NCBI RefSeq assembly: GCF_001552675.1
Contig: NZ_BCRQ01000007.1
Span: forward strand, 1-64,000
Source of the DNA: Alicyclobacillus sendaiensis NBRC 100866
GTDB lineage: Bacteria; Bacillota; Bacilli; Alicyclobacillales; Alicyclobacillaceae
Reading direction: 5' to 3'
Length of the DNA: 64,000 nucleotides
A program made the translations under genes and the position numbers. This document shows positions 17,713-26,997 of this stretch, one piece after another (the first letter of the stretch is position 1; every line of letters starts with the position of its first letter). Under the pieces are notes generated by a model. It did no database searches. It saw nothing but the letters and a program-made list of their open reading frames with translations, and had not been told where the DNA came from.

Positions 17713-18696
17713 TCAGATCTGCAAGAAGCCGATCTTTCGCTGCACATCCCGGAGCGTGGTGGCGGCAATTTCGCGCGCCCGTTCCGCCCCTCGGCGCAAC
17801 ACGTCATCGAGCTCGCTCGATGCCATGAGCTCCCGGTAGCGAGCCTGAATGGGCGCCAGTCGCTCGATCACGACGTCGGCCAACTCCTTCTTGAACGGCC
17901 CGTAGCCCTGGCCTTCGAACCTCCGCTCGACCTCCTCGAGCGTCACGTCGGCACAGAGCGCGTAAATCGTCATCAGGTTGCTCACCGCAGGTTTCCGCTC
18001 CGGATCAAAGCGGACCTCGCGCTCCGAATCCGTCACCGCGCGGCCGATCTTCTTGCGAATGACATCCGGTTCATCCAGCATGGAGATGTACGCATTCGCG
18101 CTTTCGTCGCTCTTGCTCATCTTCTTGTCCGGGTTTTCGAGGCTCATGATGCGCCCGCCAATCTCCGGGATGTAGGGCTCCGGCACGACGAACGTGTCGC
18201 CGAAGCGCCGATTGAAGCGGCCGGCGACGTCGCGCGTGAGCTCCAGGTGCTGTTTCTGATCCTCGCCGACCGGCACGAGGTGCGCGTTGTAGAGCAGAAT
18301 GTCCGCAGCCATGAGCACGGGGTACGTGAACAGCCCCGCTGTGACCACCTCGTGGCGGCTGGACTTGTCCTTGAACTGCGTCATCCGCTCCAACTCGCCG
18401 TGGTAGGTGAAACACTGCAGGATCCAGCCGAGTTCGGCGTGCTGGGGAACGTGCGATTGCACGAACACGGTCGCCTTGGCCGGGTCAATCCCCGACGCCA
18501 AATACAGGGCGGCCACCGAGCGGGTGTTGTGGCGAAGCGCCTCCGGATCCTGCGGCACCGTGATGGCATGCATGTCCACCACGCAGAATAGGCAATCCGC
18601 CTCGCCCTGCAGCTTCACGAAGTTTCGAATCGCCCCCAGGTAATTACCGATGGTCAGGGTGCCGGATGGCTGAACGCCCGACAACACGCGTTTCAT
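17713..18696 (-). CDS. trpS: Tryptophanyl-tRNA synthetase
   Basis: Class I synthetase charging tRNA-Trp. The HIGH-type motif appears as SGTLTIGNYLGA, and KMSKS is present (DKKMSKSDESA); VVDMHAIT and GEDQKQHLELTRD are characteristic of bacterial TrpRS. From the ATG at 18696 the protein is 327 residues, the usual length, and starts MKRVLSGVQPSG; an upstream ATG-ATG pair (18705, 18702) is possible but lies too close to GGGAG. No T-box is visible upstream, so control differs from that of many Firmicute synthetases. Confidence 0.96.
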   Translation of the reverse strand: MKRVLSGVQPSGTLTIGNYLGAIRNFVKLQGEADCLFCVVDMHAITVPQDPEALRHNTRSVAALYLASGIDPAKATVFVQSHVPQHAELGWILQCFTYHGELERMTQFKDKSSRHEVVTAGLFTYPVLMAADILLYNAHLVPVGEDQKQHLELTRDVAGRFNRRFGDTFVVPEPYIPEIGGRIMSLENPDKKMSKSDESANAYISMLDEPDVIRKKIGRAVTDSEREVRFDPERKPAVSNLMTIYALCADVTLEEVERRFEGQGYGPFKKELADVVIERLAPIQARYRELMASSELDDVLRRGAERAREIAATTLRDVQRKIGFLQI

Positions 18697-18806
18697 GGAC
18701 ATCATTCTCCCAACTGTTCAAATTCGGTTCAAATCGACATGGCGCCCCAGGCCGGGACGCCCTTCGATGTGCGCCGCGCGCCATTCGCTCTCCATCATAA
18801 ACGAAA

Positions 18807-18838
18807 GCGGAATTCCCCTTCAAAGCGAGGAATTCCGC
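18807..18838 (-). terminator. Terminator of pyk
   Basis: GCGGAATTCC and GGAATTCCGC form a perfect ten-pair stem with a 12-base loop; on the minus strand it is followed by TTTCGTTT. It lies 32 bases downstream of the pyk stop. Confidence 0.75.
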
Positions 18839-18869
18839 GCTGCTCGCTCGAGCCTGCTCGACAAGCGCC

Positions 18870-20288
18870 TCAGACCGTGTGCACCTTCATGAAGTTCGTC
18901 GTGCCGGCTGTGCCCGCGGGAATGCCGCCCATGATAATGACGCGATCGCCCTTGTGCACGTAGCCCGTCGAGAGCGCACCTTGGACGGAGCTCGCGAGCA
19001 ACTCGTCCGTCGTGCCCGCGACGTCTGACACGACGACGGGCAGCACGCCCCAGTAGAGGGTCAGGCGCCGCGCGACGTGATCGAACGGCGTGACAGCGAT
19101 GATGGGCGTCATGGGCCGGTGCTTGGACACGCAGCGCGCGGTGTGGCCGGAGGTTGTGGCCGTGATGATGGAGACCACGTCGAGATCGGCCGCAAGCGTG
19201 CGCACGGCGTGCGCGAGCGAGTCGGACACGGTGTGGGTGACCTCCGTCCGGTGCCGGTACGACACTTCGTCGTGCGCGATGGCCGCTTCGGCGCGCTCGG
19301 CGATCTGCGCCATGGTGCGCACGGACTCCAGCGGATACCGCCCGGCCGCCGTTTCGCCCGAGAGCATGATGGCGTCCGTGCCGTCGAAGATGGCGTTGGC
19401 CACGTCGCTCGCCTCCGCGCGCGTGGGCCGCGGATTGCGCTGCATCGAATCGAGCATCTGCGTCGCCGTGATGACCGGCTTGCCGTACCGGTTGCAGATG
19501 GCGATGATCCGTTTTTGCGCGAGCGGCACCTCTTCTGTCGGGATCTCCACGCCGAGATCACCCCGGGCCACCATCATGCCGTCCGACACCTGGGCGATCT
19601 CGTCCAGACGATCCAGCCCCTCGCGCGTCTCGATCTTGGAGATGATCTCCGCCTGGTAGTTGTGCTCCTCGAGGATGCGCCGGACCTCGAGCACGTCCGC
19701 GGCCTTGCGCACGAACGATGCCGCGATCATGTCCACGCCGTGCTCGATGCCAAAGCGGATATCCGCCTTGTCCTTCTCCGTCACGCCCGGAATCCGAAGC
19801 GTGACGCCGGGGACGTTGATGCCCTTGTTGTCCTTCAGCACGCCGCCGTTGGTCACGCGGCAGTGAATGTTGTGGCCCTTGACCTGGATGACCTCGAGTC
19901 CAATGAGGCCGTCGTCAATGCGAATGGGCGCGCCGGGATACACGTCTTCCACGAGCCCCTCGTAGGAGACCCACACGCGCTCCTTCGTGCCGTATTCGAC
20001 CGGATCGATGGTGAGGACGATCTCGTCCCCGTCGCTGAGCTCCACTTGGCCGCCTTGGATCTTGCCCGTGCGAATTTTCGGTCCCTTGATGTCGAGCATG
20101 ATGCCGACGTGCTTGCCCACGCGGGCCGACGCCTCGCGGATCCGCCGGATGCGCTCGGCGTGCTCCTCGTATGTACCGTGGGAGAAATTGAGTCGGGCGA
20201 CATCCAAACCGGCCTCAATCAGCTTGGTCAACATGTCGAGCGATTCGCTCGCTGGGCCGATGGTGGCCACAATCTTCGTCTTTCGCAT
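18870..20288 (-). CDS. pyk: Pyruvate kinase
   Basis: Converts phosphoenolpyruvate and ADP to pyruvate and ATP. Motifs include RKTKIVATIGPAS at the N-terminus, LDIKGPKIRTG, the substrate-binding MVARGDLGVEIP and TATQMLDSM. From the ATG at 20288 (GAGAGGG upstream) the protein has 472 residues. It thus lacks the extra C-terminal PEP-utiliser-like domain present in the ~585-residue Bacillus and Geobacillus enzymes. The 18-codon extension upstream is unlikely to be translated. It lies downstream of accA on the same strand. Confidence 0.97.
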   Translation of the reverse strand: MRKTKIVATIGPASESLDMLTKLIEAGLDVARLNFSHGTYEEHAERIRRIREASARVGKHVGIMLDIKGPKIRTGKIQGGQVELSDGDEIVLTIDPVEYGTKERVWVSYEGLVEDVYPGAPIRIDDGLIGLEVIQVKGHNIHCRVTNGGVLKDNKGINVPGVTLRIPGVTEKDKADIRFGIEHGVDMIAASFVRKAADVLEVRRILEEHNYQAEIISKIETREGLDRLDEIAQVSDGMMVARGDLGVEIPTEEVPLAQKRIIAICNRYGKPVITATQMLDSMQRNPRPTRAEASDVANAIFDGTDAIMLSGETAAGRYPLESVRTMAQIAERAEAAIAHDEVSYRHRTEVTHTVSDSLAHAVRTLAADLDVVSIITATTSGHTARCVSKHRPMTPIIAVTPFDHVARRLTLYWGVLPVVVSDVAGTTDELLASSVQGALSTGYVHKGDRVIIMGGIPAGTAGTTNFMKVHTV

Positions 20289-20384
20289 GCCTAACCCTCT
20301 CTTCACGAAACTTTCGACCTCGCCCGGTGCGCAGGCGCGCACACAAAGGAAGAAGCGGAAAGTCCGGCGGCGCCGGACACCGCT

Positions 20385-21344
20385 TCACGGCCGTTCGACG
20401 TAGATTCCCATTTGCCGATACTTATGGTAGCGCGCCTCGAGCAGTTCATCAATAGGCACGGACAAAAGCTCGCGCAACCCCTCCACGACGACTTCCCGCA
20501 CCTTGCGCACCATCCACTCCGGGTCCTTCTGCGCGCCGCCCATCGGCTCCTCGATGATGCGGTCGATCACGCCGAGATCGAGCAGATCCTTCGCCGTGAG
20601 CCGCATGACCTCGGCGGCCTTCGGCCCGAGCTTGGCGTCCTTCCACAGAATCGCGGCCGCGGACTCCGGCGCAATGACGCAGTACCACGCGTAGTCGAGC
20701 ATGTAGATGCGGTCCGTGATCCCGAGCCCGAGCGCGCCGCCGCTGCCGCCCTCGCCCGTGACGATGGACAAGGTGGGCACGCGCAGGCCAGCCATGGCGA
20801 GGAGGTTCTCCGCGATGGCCACGCTCTGCCCGCGCTCCTCGGCCGACATGCCCGCGTAGGCGCCCGGCGTGTCGATGAAGAAGATGACGGGCCGGCCGAA
20901 CTTCTCGGCCTGCTTCATCAGCCGAAGCGCCTTCCGGTAGCCCTCCGGATTCGCCATGCCGAAGTTGCGGCGGATGTTCTCCTTCGTGTCTCGCCCCTTC
21001 TGATGGCCGATGACCGTCACGGGTTGGCCCGCAATAAGCCCGACGCCGCCGACAATCGTGAGATCATCCGCAAAATGGCGATCGCCGTGCAACTCCACGA
21101 ACTCGTCGCAGAGCCCACGGATGTAATCGAACGTGGTGGGCCGCCCAATCTGGCGAGCGAGTTGGACGCGCTGCCACGGCGTCAGGTTGGCGTACGTCGA
21201 CTCGGTCAGCTCCTTCAGGCGCTCCTCGAGCTTGTCGACCTCGCCTTGCAGGTCAATTTCGTTCTTTTCCATGAACGACTTGAGCTCGGCGATCTTCGCC
21301 TTCAGCTCGGCGATGGGCCGCTCGAAATCCAGCTCATTCGCCAT
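20385..21344 (-). CDS. accA: Acetyl-CoA carboxylase carboxyltransferase subunit alpha
   Basis: The alpha half of carboxyltransferase, which moves CO2 from biotin to acetyl-CoA to make malonyl-CoA. An N-terminal helical segment (to about residue 60) precedes the crotonase-like core with FDYIRGLCDEFVELHGDR, GHQKGRDTKENIRRNFG, FIDTPGAYAGMSAEERGQS and GEGGSGGALGLGI. Length 319 is normal. Its ATG lies within the last codons of accD (11-base overlap), so the two subunits are coupled, as expected for a heteromer. Confidence 0.97.
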   Translation of the reverse strand: MANELDFERPIAELKAKIAELKSFMEKNEIDLQGEVDKLEERLKELTESTYANLTPWQRVQLARQIGRPTTFDYIRGLCDEFVELHGDRHFADDLTIVGGVGLIAGQPVTVIGHQKGRDTKENIRRNFGMANPEGYRKALRLMKQAEKFGRPVIFFIDTPGAYAGMSAEERGQSVAIAENLLAMAGLRVPTLSIVTGEGGSGGALGLGITDRIYMLDYAWYCVIAPESAAAILWKDAKLGPKAAEVMRLTAKDLLDLGVIDRIIEEPMGGAQKDPEWMVRKVREVVVEGLRELLSVPIDELLEARYHKYRQMGIYVERP

Positions 21345-22233
21345 GCGCCCACCCCCGAGCGGTGTGAATGCGCACCAGCGCCCCTAACGTCTGGCGCATC
21401 TGCTTTCGGTGCACAACCTTGTCGATCATGCCGTGCTTTAAGTTGAACTCCGCCGTCTGAAAATCGTCAGGAAGGCTCTGCCTCATCGTCTGTTCCACGA
21501 CGCGCCGGCCCGCAAATCCGAACATCGCGCCCGGCTCCGCGACGATCACGTCGCCGAGGCTCGCGAAGCTCGCGCTCACGCCGCCCGTGGTGGGATGCGT
21601 GATGACCGAGATGAACAGGACCCGCGCCTCCACCATGCGCGTCAGCGCCACGCTCGTCTTGGCCATCTGCATGAGGGACAGAATCCCCTCCTGCATCCGC
21701 GCGCCGCCGGACGCCGTGAACAGAACAAGCGGGCGCTTGCTCTCCGCGGCTCGCTCCATCGCCCGCGCGATGCGCTCGCCCACCGCGGAACCCATGCTGC
21801 CCATCATGAAGCCCGGATCCATCGCGCCAATGATAATCGGCACGCCGTCGAGCTCGGCCTCGCCGGTCACCACGCCCTCGAGCAGGCCGGTGGCGCGCAT
21901 GGCGGCCTCCAGCTTCTCCTCATACTGAGGAAAGCCGAGCGGATTCGTCGAGGCGAGCCGCGCGTCCATCTCGCGGAAGGTCCCTTCGTCCACCGTGATT
22001 TCGATGCGAGTGCGCGCCCCGATGCGAAAATGGTGGTTGCACTCCGGGCACGTGTACAGATGCTTCTGCAACTCCTTCGCCAAGAGCAGCGCGCCGCATC
22101 CGTCGCACTTTTGCACGAGGCCCTTGGGCACGTCTCGCTCCACCGCAGGCCTCGCCGGCCGCGCCTCAGGCGCCTCTTCACCCGTCCCCACCGTGACGTA
22201 TTGGCGCCGACGGTTGAACAGATCTTTTAACAC
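21334..22233 (-). CDS. accD: Acetyl-CoA carboxylase carboxyltransferase subunit beta
   Basis: The beta half of carboxyltransferase, 299 residues. An N-terminal zinc ribbon (CDGCGALL ... CPECNHHFRIGA) precedes the crotonase-like domain with ASGGARMQEGILSLMQMAKT and the HPTTGGVSASFASLGD oxyanion loop. The start is GTG after GAGGTGG. It is first of the accD-accA pair. A 65-residue gene lies just upstream on the same strand. Confidence 0.97.
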   Translation of the reverse strand: MLKDLFNRRRQYVTVGTGEEAPEARPARPAVERDVPKGLVQKCDGCGALLLAKELQKHLYTCPECNHHFRIGARTRIEITVDEGTFREMDARLASTNPLGFPQYEEKLEAAMRATGLLEGVVTGEAELDGVPIIIGAMDPGFMMGSMGSAVGERIARAMERAAESKRPLVLFTASGGARMQEGILSLMQMAKTSVALTRMVEARVLFISVITHPTTGGVSASFASLGDVIVAEPGAMFGFAGRRVVEQTMRQSLPDDFQTAEFNLKHGMIDKVVHRKQMRQTLGALVRIHTARGWAHGE

Positions 22234-22275
22234 AACCCCACCTCTTTAACCCCGGATCACCCCAAAAGCGGGCCG

Positions 22276-22473
22276 TCACGACAACGACGAGTGCAGGATG
22301 TCCCTGAGCACCTCCTGCGCCTCGTCGAGCTCGCTCTCTGGAATCAGGATCTCGTATTGCTCTTTTGCGCCGCGCGCCTTCTTCACCTTGACTAGGAAGC
22401 CTTCTTCCGTCATCCTCAGGCGAATTCGCTCCGCCTGCTGCGATGTCGGTGCGATGTAGATGACCGTCCACAT
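22276..22473 (-). CDS. Small conserved protein of unknown function (65 aa)
   Basis: A 65-residue protein (MWTVIYIAPTSQQAERIRLR at the start) with one predicted beta-alpha-beta unit and an acidic C-terminus containing LIPESELDEAQEVL. The layout resembles small signal-transducing-type DUF2007 proteins, which have the same I(Y)xA ... A..I...L...GF opening, but the match is by eye. AGGAG lies upstream. It sits between dnaE and accD on the same strand, a position where Bacillus relatives also carry a small hypothetical gene. Confidence 0.6.
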   Translation of the reverse strand: MWTVIYIAPTSQQAERIRLRMTEEGFLVKVKKARGAKEQYEILIPESELDEAQEVLRDILHSSLS

Positions 22474-22570
22474 GGCTCATACGCTCCTAGCAAGCATCAT
22501 GTTCGCTCTTGCCCGCATTATACCATGTCTGTCCGACAGGCACATGCACAAACCAGGGCAAGCGCGAGCG

Positions 22571-25546
22571 TCACTTCAGCCGGACGTTGCCGAGCCCCAC
22601 GCGCTCCTCGAGCGCGGCCACCAAATCCTGCGTCACCTCCACGCGATAGCGCGGGCCGAGCAGCCGCGCCCGCCCCGTGGATGCGTCGTACAGCGCGACC
22701 TCCGTCTCCCCGGGCGACATCGCGAGCAATCGTTGAATCTCGCGCAACACCTGCCCGCCGCCCCGGCTGCGGTACCGAATGTACAGGCGCTTCGCCGAAG
22801 GGACGGGGCTTTTCCCGCTCGCCTCGGCGCTCTTTTGCTCCGCCTCGACGAACAGGTCCAGTGCGGCCCACTGCCGGCTCTCCTCCGCGCGAACAAGCGC
22901 CTCCTCGAACATCTGGCGGCGCACGTCGCGCGAGGCGTTCTCCGGAAAAAAGTCGTCGAGCGCCCCCGCCGCAAAGAGGCTGTCGAGCGCCTTGCGGTTG
23001 ACGATGCGGGGCTCGATGCGGCGGAGAAAGTCGACCAGCGACGCAAACGGCTTCTCGGCCCTCAGGGACAGGATGTGATCGACCGCCGCCTCCCCGACGT
23101 TTCGAACGGAGACGAGGCCCGCGCGAAGGCTCCCGTCCTCCTCCACCGTGTAGCCCCGCTCGCTCCTCAGGACGGACGGAGGCCGGACCTGGATGCCGTG
23201 GCGCCTCGCGTCCTGCTCGTACAGCCGGATCTTCTCCGGCGCCCCCATCGAGAGCGTGAGGAGCGCCGCCAAAAAGTCCGGCAAAAAGTGCGCGCGCAGG
23301 TACGCCGTTCGGAAGGCGAGCACCGCGTACGCCGCCGCATGTGAGCGATTGAACCCATAGTCCGCGAAGCGCACGATGAGATCGTACACCTCGCGCGCCG
23401 TCTCCTCGCTGTAGCCGCGCCGAACGCACCCGTCGACGAAGCGGGCGCGCTCCTCATCCAGAATCTCGCGCTTCTTCTTCGACACGGCCCGCCGCAAGAG
23501 ATCCGCCTCGGCCAGCGAAAACCCCGCCATCTGGCTCGCAATCTGCATGATCTGCTCCTGATACACAATGACGCCATACGTGTCCGCCAGAATGGGCGCG
23601 AGGTCCGGATGCGGATACGTGACCGGGCGCCGCCCATGTTTCGCGTCGCAAAAGACGGGGATGTTCTCCATCGGGCCTGGGCGGTTCAGCGAGATGACGG
23701 CGATCACGTCGTCCAGGCTCGTAGGGCGGAGCTCCCGCAGCACGCGCCGCATGCCGGCCGATTCCAGCTGAAACACGCCGTTCGTGTCGGCGCGGGTCAA
23801 GAGGGCGTACGTGGCCTTGTCGCCCTCGTCCACCTGCCGCCAATCGATGGAGACGCCCGTGCGCCTTCGAATCGAGTCAAGACAGCGATCGATGAGCGTC
23901 AGCGTCTTGAGGCCGAGGAAGTCCATCTTCACAAAGCCCAGCGCCTCGACGTCCTCCATCGGATAGGCCGTGACCGGCGTGTCGTCCGCGGCGAAATCGA
24001 GCGGGATCCAGTCCGCGATGGGCTCGGGAGAGATGATGACGCCCGCCGCGTGAATGGACGTGTGATGCGGCAGGTCCTCAATCCGCTTGGCCGCCTCAAA
24101 CAGCCGCGCGGCGTCCGGGCTCTTGTCGACGATCTCGCGGAAGGCCTTGGACTCCTGATACGCGTGATCGAGCGACGCGTGCACCACGCCCGGCACGAGC
24201 TTGGCGAGCCGATCCACGAGCGCCGGATCGGCGCCCGTCATGCGGCCCGCGTCCCGCAGCGCCGCCCGCGCCTGGAGCGTCCCGAACGTCCCGATTTGCG
24301 CGACGCGATCGCGCCCGTACTTCTCGATCACGTAGCGGATGACCTCGCCTCGCCGCTCGAACTCGAAGTCCGTGTCGATATCCGGAAGCGACACGCGCGC
24401 GGGATTCAGGAACCGCTCGAACAGGAGCTTGTGCCGGATGGGGTCCACGTCTGTGATGCGAAGCGCGTACGCCACGAGGCTGCCCGCCGCGGATCCCCGG
24501 CCAGGCCCTGTGGAAATGCCCTGTTGATGGGCGTGCCGAATGAAGTCCGCCACGACGAGGAAGTAATCGGCGTACCCCATGCGGCAGATGACGTCGAGCT
24601 CGCGCTCGAGCCGCTCCTCCACCTCGGGCGTCATGGCGGGGTATCGCCTCGCGGCGCCCGCGCGCGCGGCCTCGCGCAGCACCTCTTCCGCGTCGCGCCC
24701 GCCCTTCGTGGGGTAGCGCGGCATGCGCACCTGGTACAGGGGCAGGTCGAGCGCGCACATCTCTGCAATTTCGGCCGATCGCGCCAGCGCCTCAGGCAAG
24801 TTGGCGAACCGATCCGCCATTTCATCCTTCGTCGCAAAGTGAAAGGCGTCCGTCCCAAACCGCTCATGGGCATCGGCCTGCGCGAGCTGCGCGTACGCCC
24901 GATGCCAGGGCGCGTCCTCGCGCGCCAGATAGCGGACGTCGTTCGTCGCCACGAGCGGCACGTCGTAACGCTTGGCGAGCTGAATGAGCGAAGGCAGCCC
25001 CTCGCGCTCCCGCCGCAGGCCGTGATCCTGCACCTCGACGAACAACTGGCCCACGGGCACGGCGTTCGTCATCTGCATGAGCCTTTGCTCGGCCGCTTCC
25101 ATCTCGCCTCGAGCGAGAAAGTCGAACAGGCGCGACTCCGGGCCGCCGCAGAGCACCACGAGTCCATCCGAGCATTCGGCGAGCTCGCGCAGCGTGACGT
25201 GCGGCACCGCTCGTTTCCAGCGCGCGGTGGTCGCGAGACGGGTGAGCTTGCGATACCCTCCCATGCCCATCGCGAGCACCACCACGCTGTCGAGCGACTC
25301 GGCCGCGCGCGCAGGCGCAGGCCCCTCTTCGCCGACGGCGAGCGACACCTGCATACCGAGAATGGGCGCCAGTCCCTCCGCGCGCGCAAGCCGATAGAAG
25401 CTCAGGGCCCCATACATCGCGTTCGTGTCCGTGATGGCCACGGCCGACATCTCGCAGGCCTTGGCGGCCCGAACGACGTCCTCCACGCGCAACAGGCTCT
25501 CGCGAAACGAAAACGCGGAGTGCACGTGCAGGTGCACAAAGTCCAC
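22571..25546 (-). CDS. dnaE: DNA polymerase III alpha subunit, DnaE type
   Basis: A 991-residue C-family polymerase. The N-terminal PHP domain starts DFVHLHVHSAFSF and continues with AITDTNAMYGA; the catalytic region has GPGRGSAAGSLVAY and the metal-binding PDIDTDF at about residues 389-394; helix-hairpin-helix sequences follow towards the C-terminus. In Firmicutes DnaE works beside PolC, extending primers on the lagging strand. The GTG at 25546 is chosen since GAGAGG lies eight bases upstream and the protein then starts VDFVHLHVHS. It follows the YtoI-like gene by five bases. It is shorter than Bacillus DnaE (about 1115), mainly at the C-terminal end. Confidence 0.95.
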   Translation of the reverse strand: MDFVHLHVHSAFSFRESLLRVEDVVRAAKACEMSAVAITDTNAMYGALSFYRLARAEGLAPILGMQVSLAVGEEGPAPARAAESLDSVVVLAMGMGGYRKLTRLATTARWKRAVPHVTLRELAECSDGLVVLCGGPESRLFDFLARGEMEAAEQRLMQMTNAVPVGQLFVEVQDHGLRREREGLPSLIQLAKRYDVPLVATNDVRYLAREDAPWHRAYAQLAQADAHERFGTDAFHFATKDEMADRFANLPEALARSAEIAEMCALDLPLYQVRMPRYPTKGGRDAEEVLREAARAGAARRYPAMTPEVEERLERELDVICRMGYADYFLVVADFIRHAHQQGISTGPGRGSAAGSLVAYALRITDVDPIRHKLLFERFLNPARVSLPDIDTDFEFERRGEVIRYVIEKYGRDRVAQIGTFGTLQARAALRDAGRMTGADPALVDRLAKLVPGVVHASLDHAYQESKAFREIVDKSPDAARLFEAAKRIEDLPHHTSIHAAGVIISPEPIADWIPLDFAADDTPVTAYPMEDVEALGFVKMDFLGLKTLTLIDRCLDSIRRRTGVSIDWRQVDEGDKATYALLTRADTNGVFQLESAGMRRVLRELRPTSLDDVIAVISLNRPGPMENIPVFCDAKHGRRPVTYPHPDLAPILADTYGVIVYQEQIMQIASQMAGFSLAEADLLRRAVSKKKREILDEERARFVDGCVRRGYSEETAREVYDLIVRFADYGFNRSHAAAYAVLAFRTAYLRAHFLPDFLAALLTLSMGAPEKIRLYEQDARRHGIQVRPPSVLRSERGYTVEEDGSLRAGLVSVRNVGEAAVDHILSLRAEKPFASLVDFLRRIEPRIVNRKALDSLFAAGALDDFFPENASRDVRRQMFEEALVRAEESRQWAALDLFVEAEQKSAEASGKSPVPSAKRLYIRYRSRGGGQVLREIQRLLAMSPGETEVALYDASTGRARLLGPRYRVEVTQDLVAALEERVGLGNVRLK

Positions 25547-25551
25547 CGTGT

Positions 25552-26859
25552 TCACCTCTCGATCCACTGCGCGGTGACGAGCGCCTTCGCGAACACGTCG
25601 CTCTTGTCCGCGATCTCGACCTCCACCTTGGCATATCGCCGCCCGTCGTTCAGCACGCGCGCCCGCGCGTCGATGGTCGTGTCGACCGGCACGGGCCGAA
25701 GCACGTACAGCGTCATGTTCTCAATCAACATGTCCACGTGCCGCGCTCTGCGCAGGCAGACGCGCGCCGCCTCCTGAATGATGGTCGTGAGCGATCCCGT
25801 CGCGATGGTGCCGCCCGACGTGGTCATCTGCGGCGTGACCTGGCCGCGCAGCACAGCCGAGCCGTCCGGCGTCTGGACGACGTTGAAGTCCCGCACCACC
25901 ACGTCTTCGACGGTCTCCCCGACCTGCGGCTGCCGGTTCATGATCTGCAGCGCCCGGATCACGTCCTGGCGCGTGATCACGCCGATCACGTCCTTGTCCT
26001 TCACCACGGGCATGATCTCGAAGCCTTCAAACGCCATTCGGTGCGCGGCCGACGCGATGGTCGTCTTCGGCGTCACGGACACCGGATTGCGCGTCATGTA
26101 GCGGGAGACTGGGGCGTCGAGCTCCGCATCCGCCACGTCGCGCGGGCTGATGATCCCGACGAGCCGGCCGTTCGCGTCCACGACCGGCATGCGGGAGTGG
26201 CCGGACTCCTCGACGAGGTGGTAGTACTTGCGCACGGTGTCGTTGGGCCGAAGGGTCACGAGCGGCTGATTTTGCAGCACGTCCTCCACGTAGAGGATGT
26301 CCTTTTTGATCAGCCGGTCGTACAGCGCGCGGTTGATGAGCGACGCCGTCGTGAACGTGTCATACGAGCACGAGATGAGCGGCAGCTGATACTCGTTGGC
26401 GAGCTTCTCGACCATCGGCGAGGCGGTGAAGCCTCCCGTGATGAGCACCGCAGCGCCGCTCTTGAGCGACATGCGCTGGACCTGCTCCCGGTTGCCCACA
26501 ATCATGAGACACCCGGGGCTCAGATAGCGGCTGATGGACTCCGTGCGCATGGCGCCGATGACGAAGCGGCTGAGGGTCTTGTGCAGCCCCTCTTTCCCGC
26601 CGAGCACCGTGCCCTCCACGATGCGCACCACTTCCGCGAAAGTCAGGCGCTCAATTTGCTCCTTCTCCTTCTTTTCCACGCGCACCGTGCCAATGCGGTC
26701 CAGCGTGGACACGAAGCCCTCCGCCTCAGCTTCTTTGATGGCGCGGTACGCCGTCCCCTCGGACACGTTCAAGACCCGCGCAATTTTGCGGACGGAGATC
26801 TGGGATCCAACCGGCAGGGATCGGATGTACTCCAGGATTTGCTGATGTTTAGTCGTCAC
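25552..26859 (-). CDS. YtoI-like regulator: HTH, DRTGG, CBS pair, hotdog domain
   Basis: A 435-residue multidomain protein. It has a winged-helix N-terminus (about residues 1-60, SVRKIARVLNVSEGTAYRAI), a DRTGG domain (about 70-190), two CBS domains (about 190-310; SRMPVVDANGRLVGIISPRD and FEIMPVVKDKDVIGVITRQD) and a C-terminal hotdog/thioesterase-like fold (about 320-435). CBS pairs usually bind adenine nucleotides, so it probably senses energy or nucleotide status. The same architecture is found in Bacillus subtilis YtoI, also a neighbour of dnaE. The start is GTG after GAGGAGG. Its molecular role is not established. Confidence 0.85.
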   Translation of the reverse strand: MTTKHQQILEYIRSLPVGSQISVRKIARVLNVSEGTAYRAIKEAEAEGFVSTLDRIGTVRVEKKEKEQIERLTFAEVVRIVEGTVLGGKEGLHKTLSRFVIGAMRTESISRYLSPGCLMIVGNREQVQRMSLKSGAAVLITGGFTASPMVEKLANEYQLPLISCSYDTFTTASLINRALYDRLIKKDILYVEDVLQNQPLVTLRPNDTVRKYYHLVEESGHSRMPVVDANGRLVGIISPRDVADAELDAPVSRYMTRNPVSVTPKTTIASAAHRMAFEGFEIMPVVKDKDVIGVITRQDVIRALQIMNRQPQVGETVEDVVVRDFNVVQTPDGSAVLRGQVTPQMTTSGGTIATGSLTTIIQEAARVCLRRARHVDMLIENMTLYVLRPVPVDTTIDARARVLNDGRRYAKVEVEIADKSDVFAKALVTAQWIER

Positions 26860-26997
26860 GGATCCTCCTCGGACCGCTTGGCGGTCCCTCGCGGCTTAGC
26901 ATCTAGCTTGATCATAGCTTTCACGGACCTGTCGTCAATTGCCTCCGAAATCCGTGTAGAATGGTGGCAAACCCTGTGCGACGAGGAGACGTGAGTC

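Noticed and set aside
15673-18591. Plus-strand open frame of 972 codons
   Set aside because: It runs antisense through kinase, regulator and trpS genes with clear functions and has no recognisable domain.
18706-18869. T-box or other leader for trpS
   Set aside because: No stem I, AGTA motif or GGTGGNACCGCG sequence was found upstream of trpS; the only structure is the pyk terminator.
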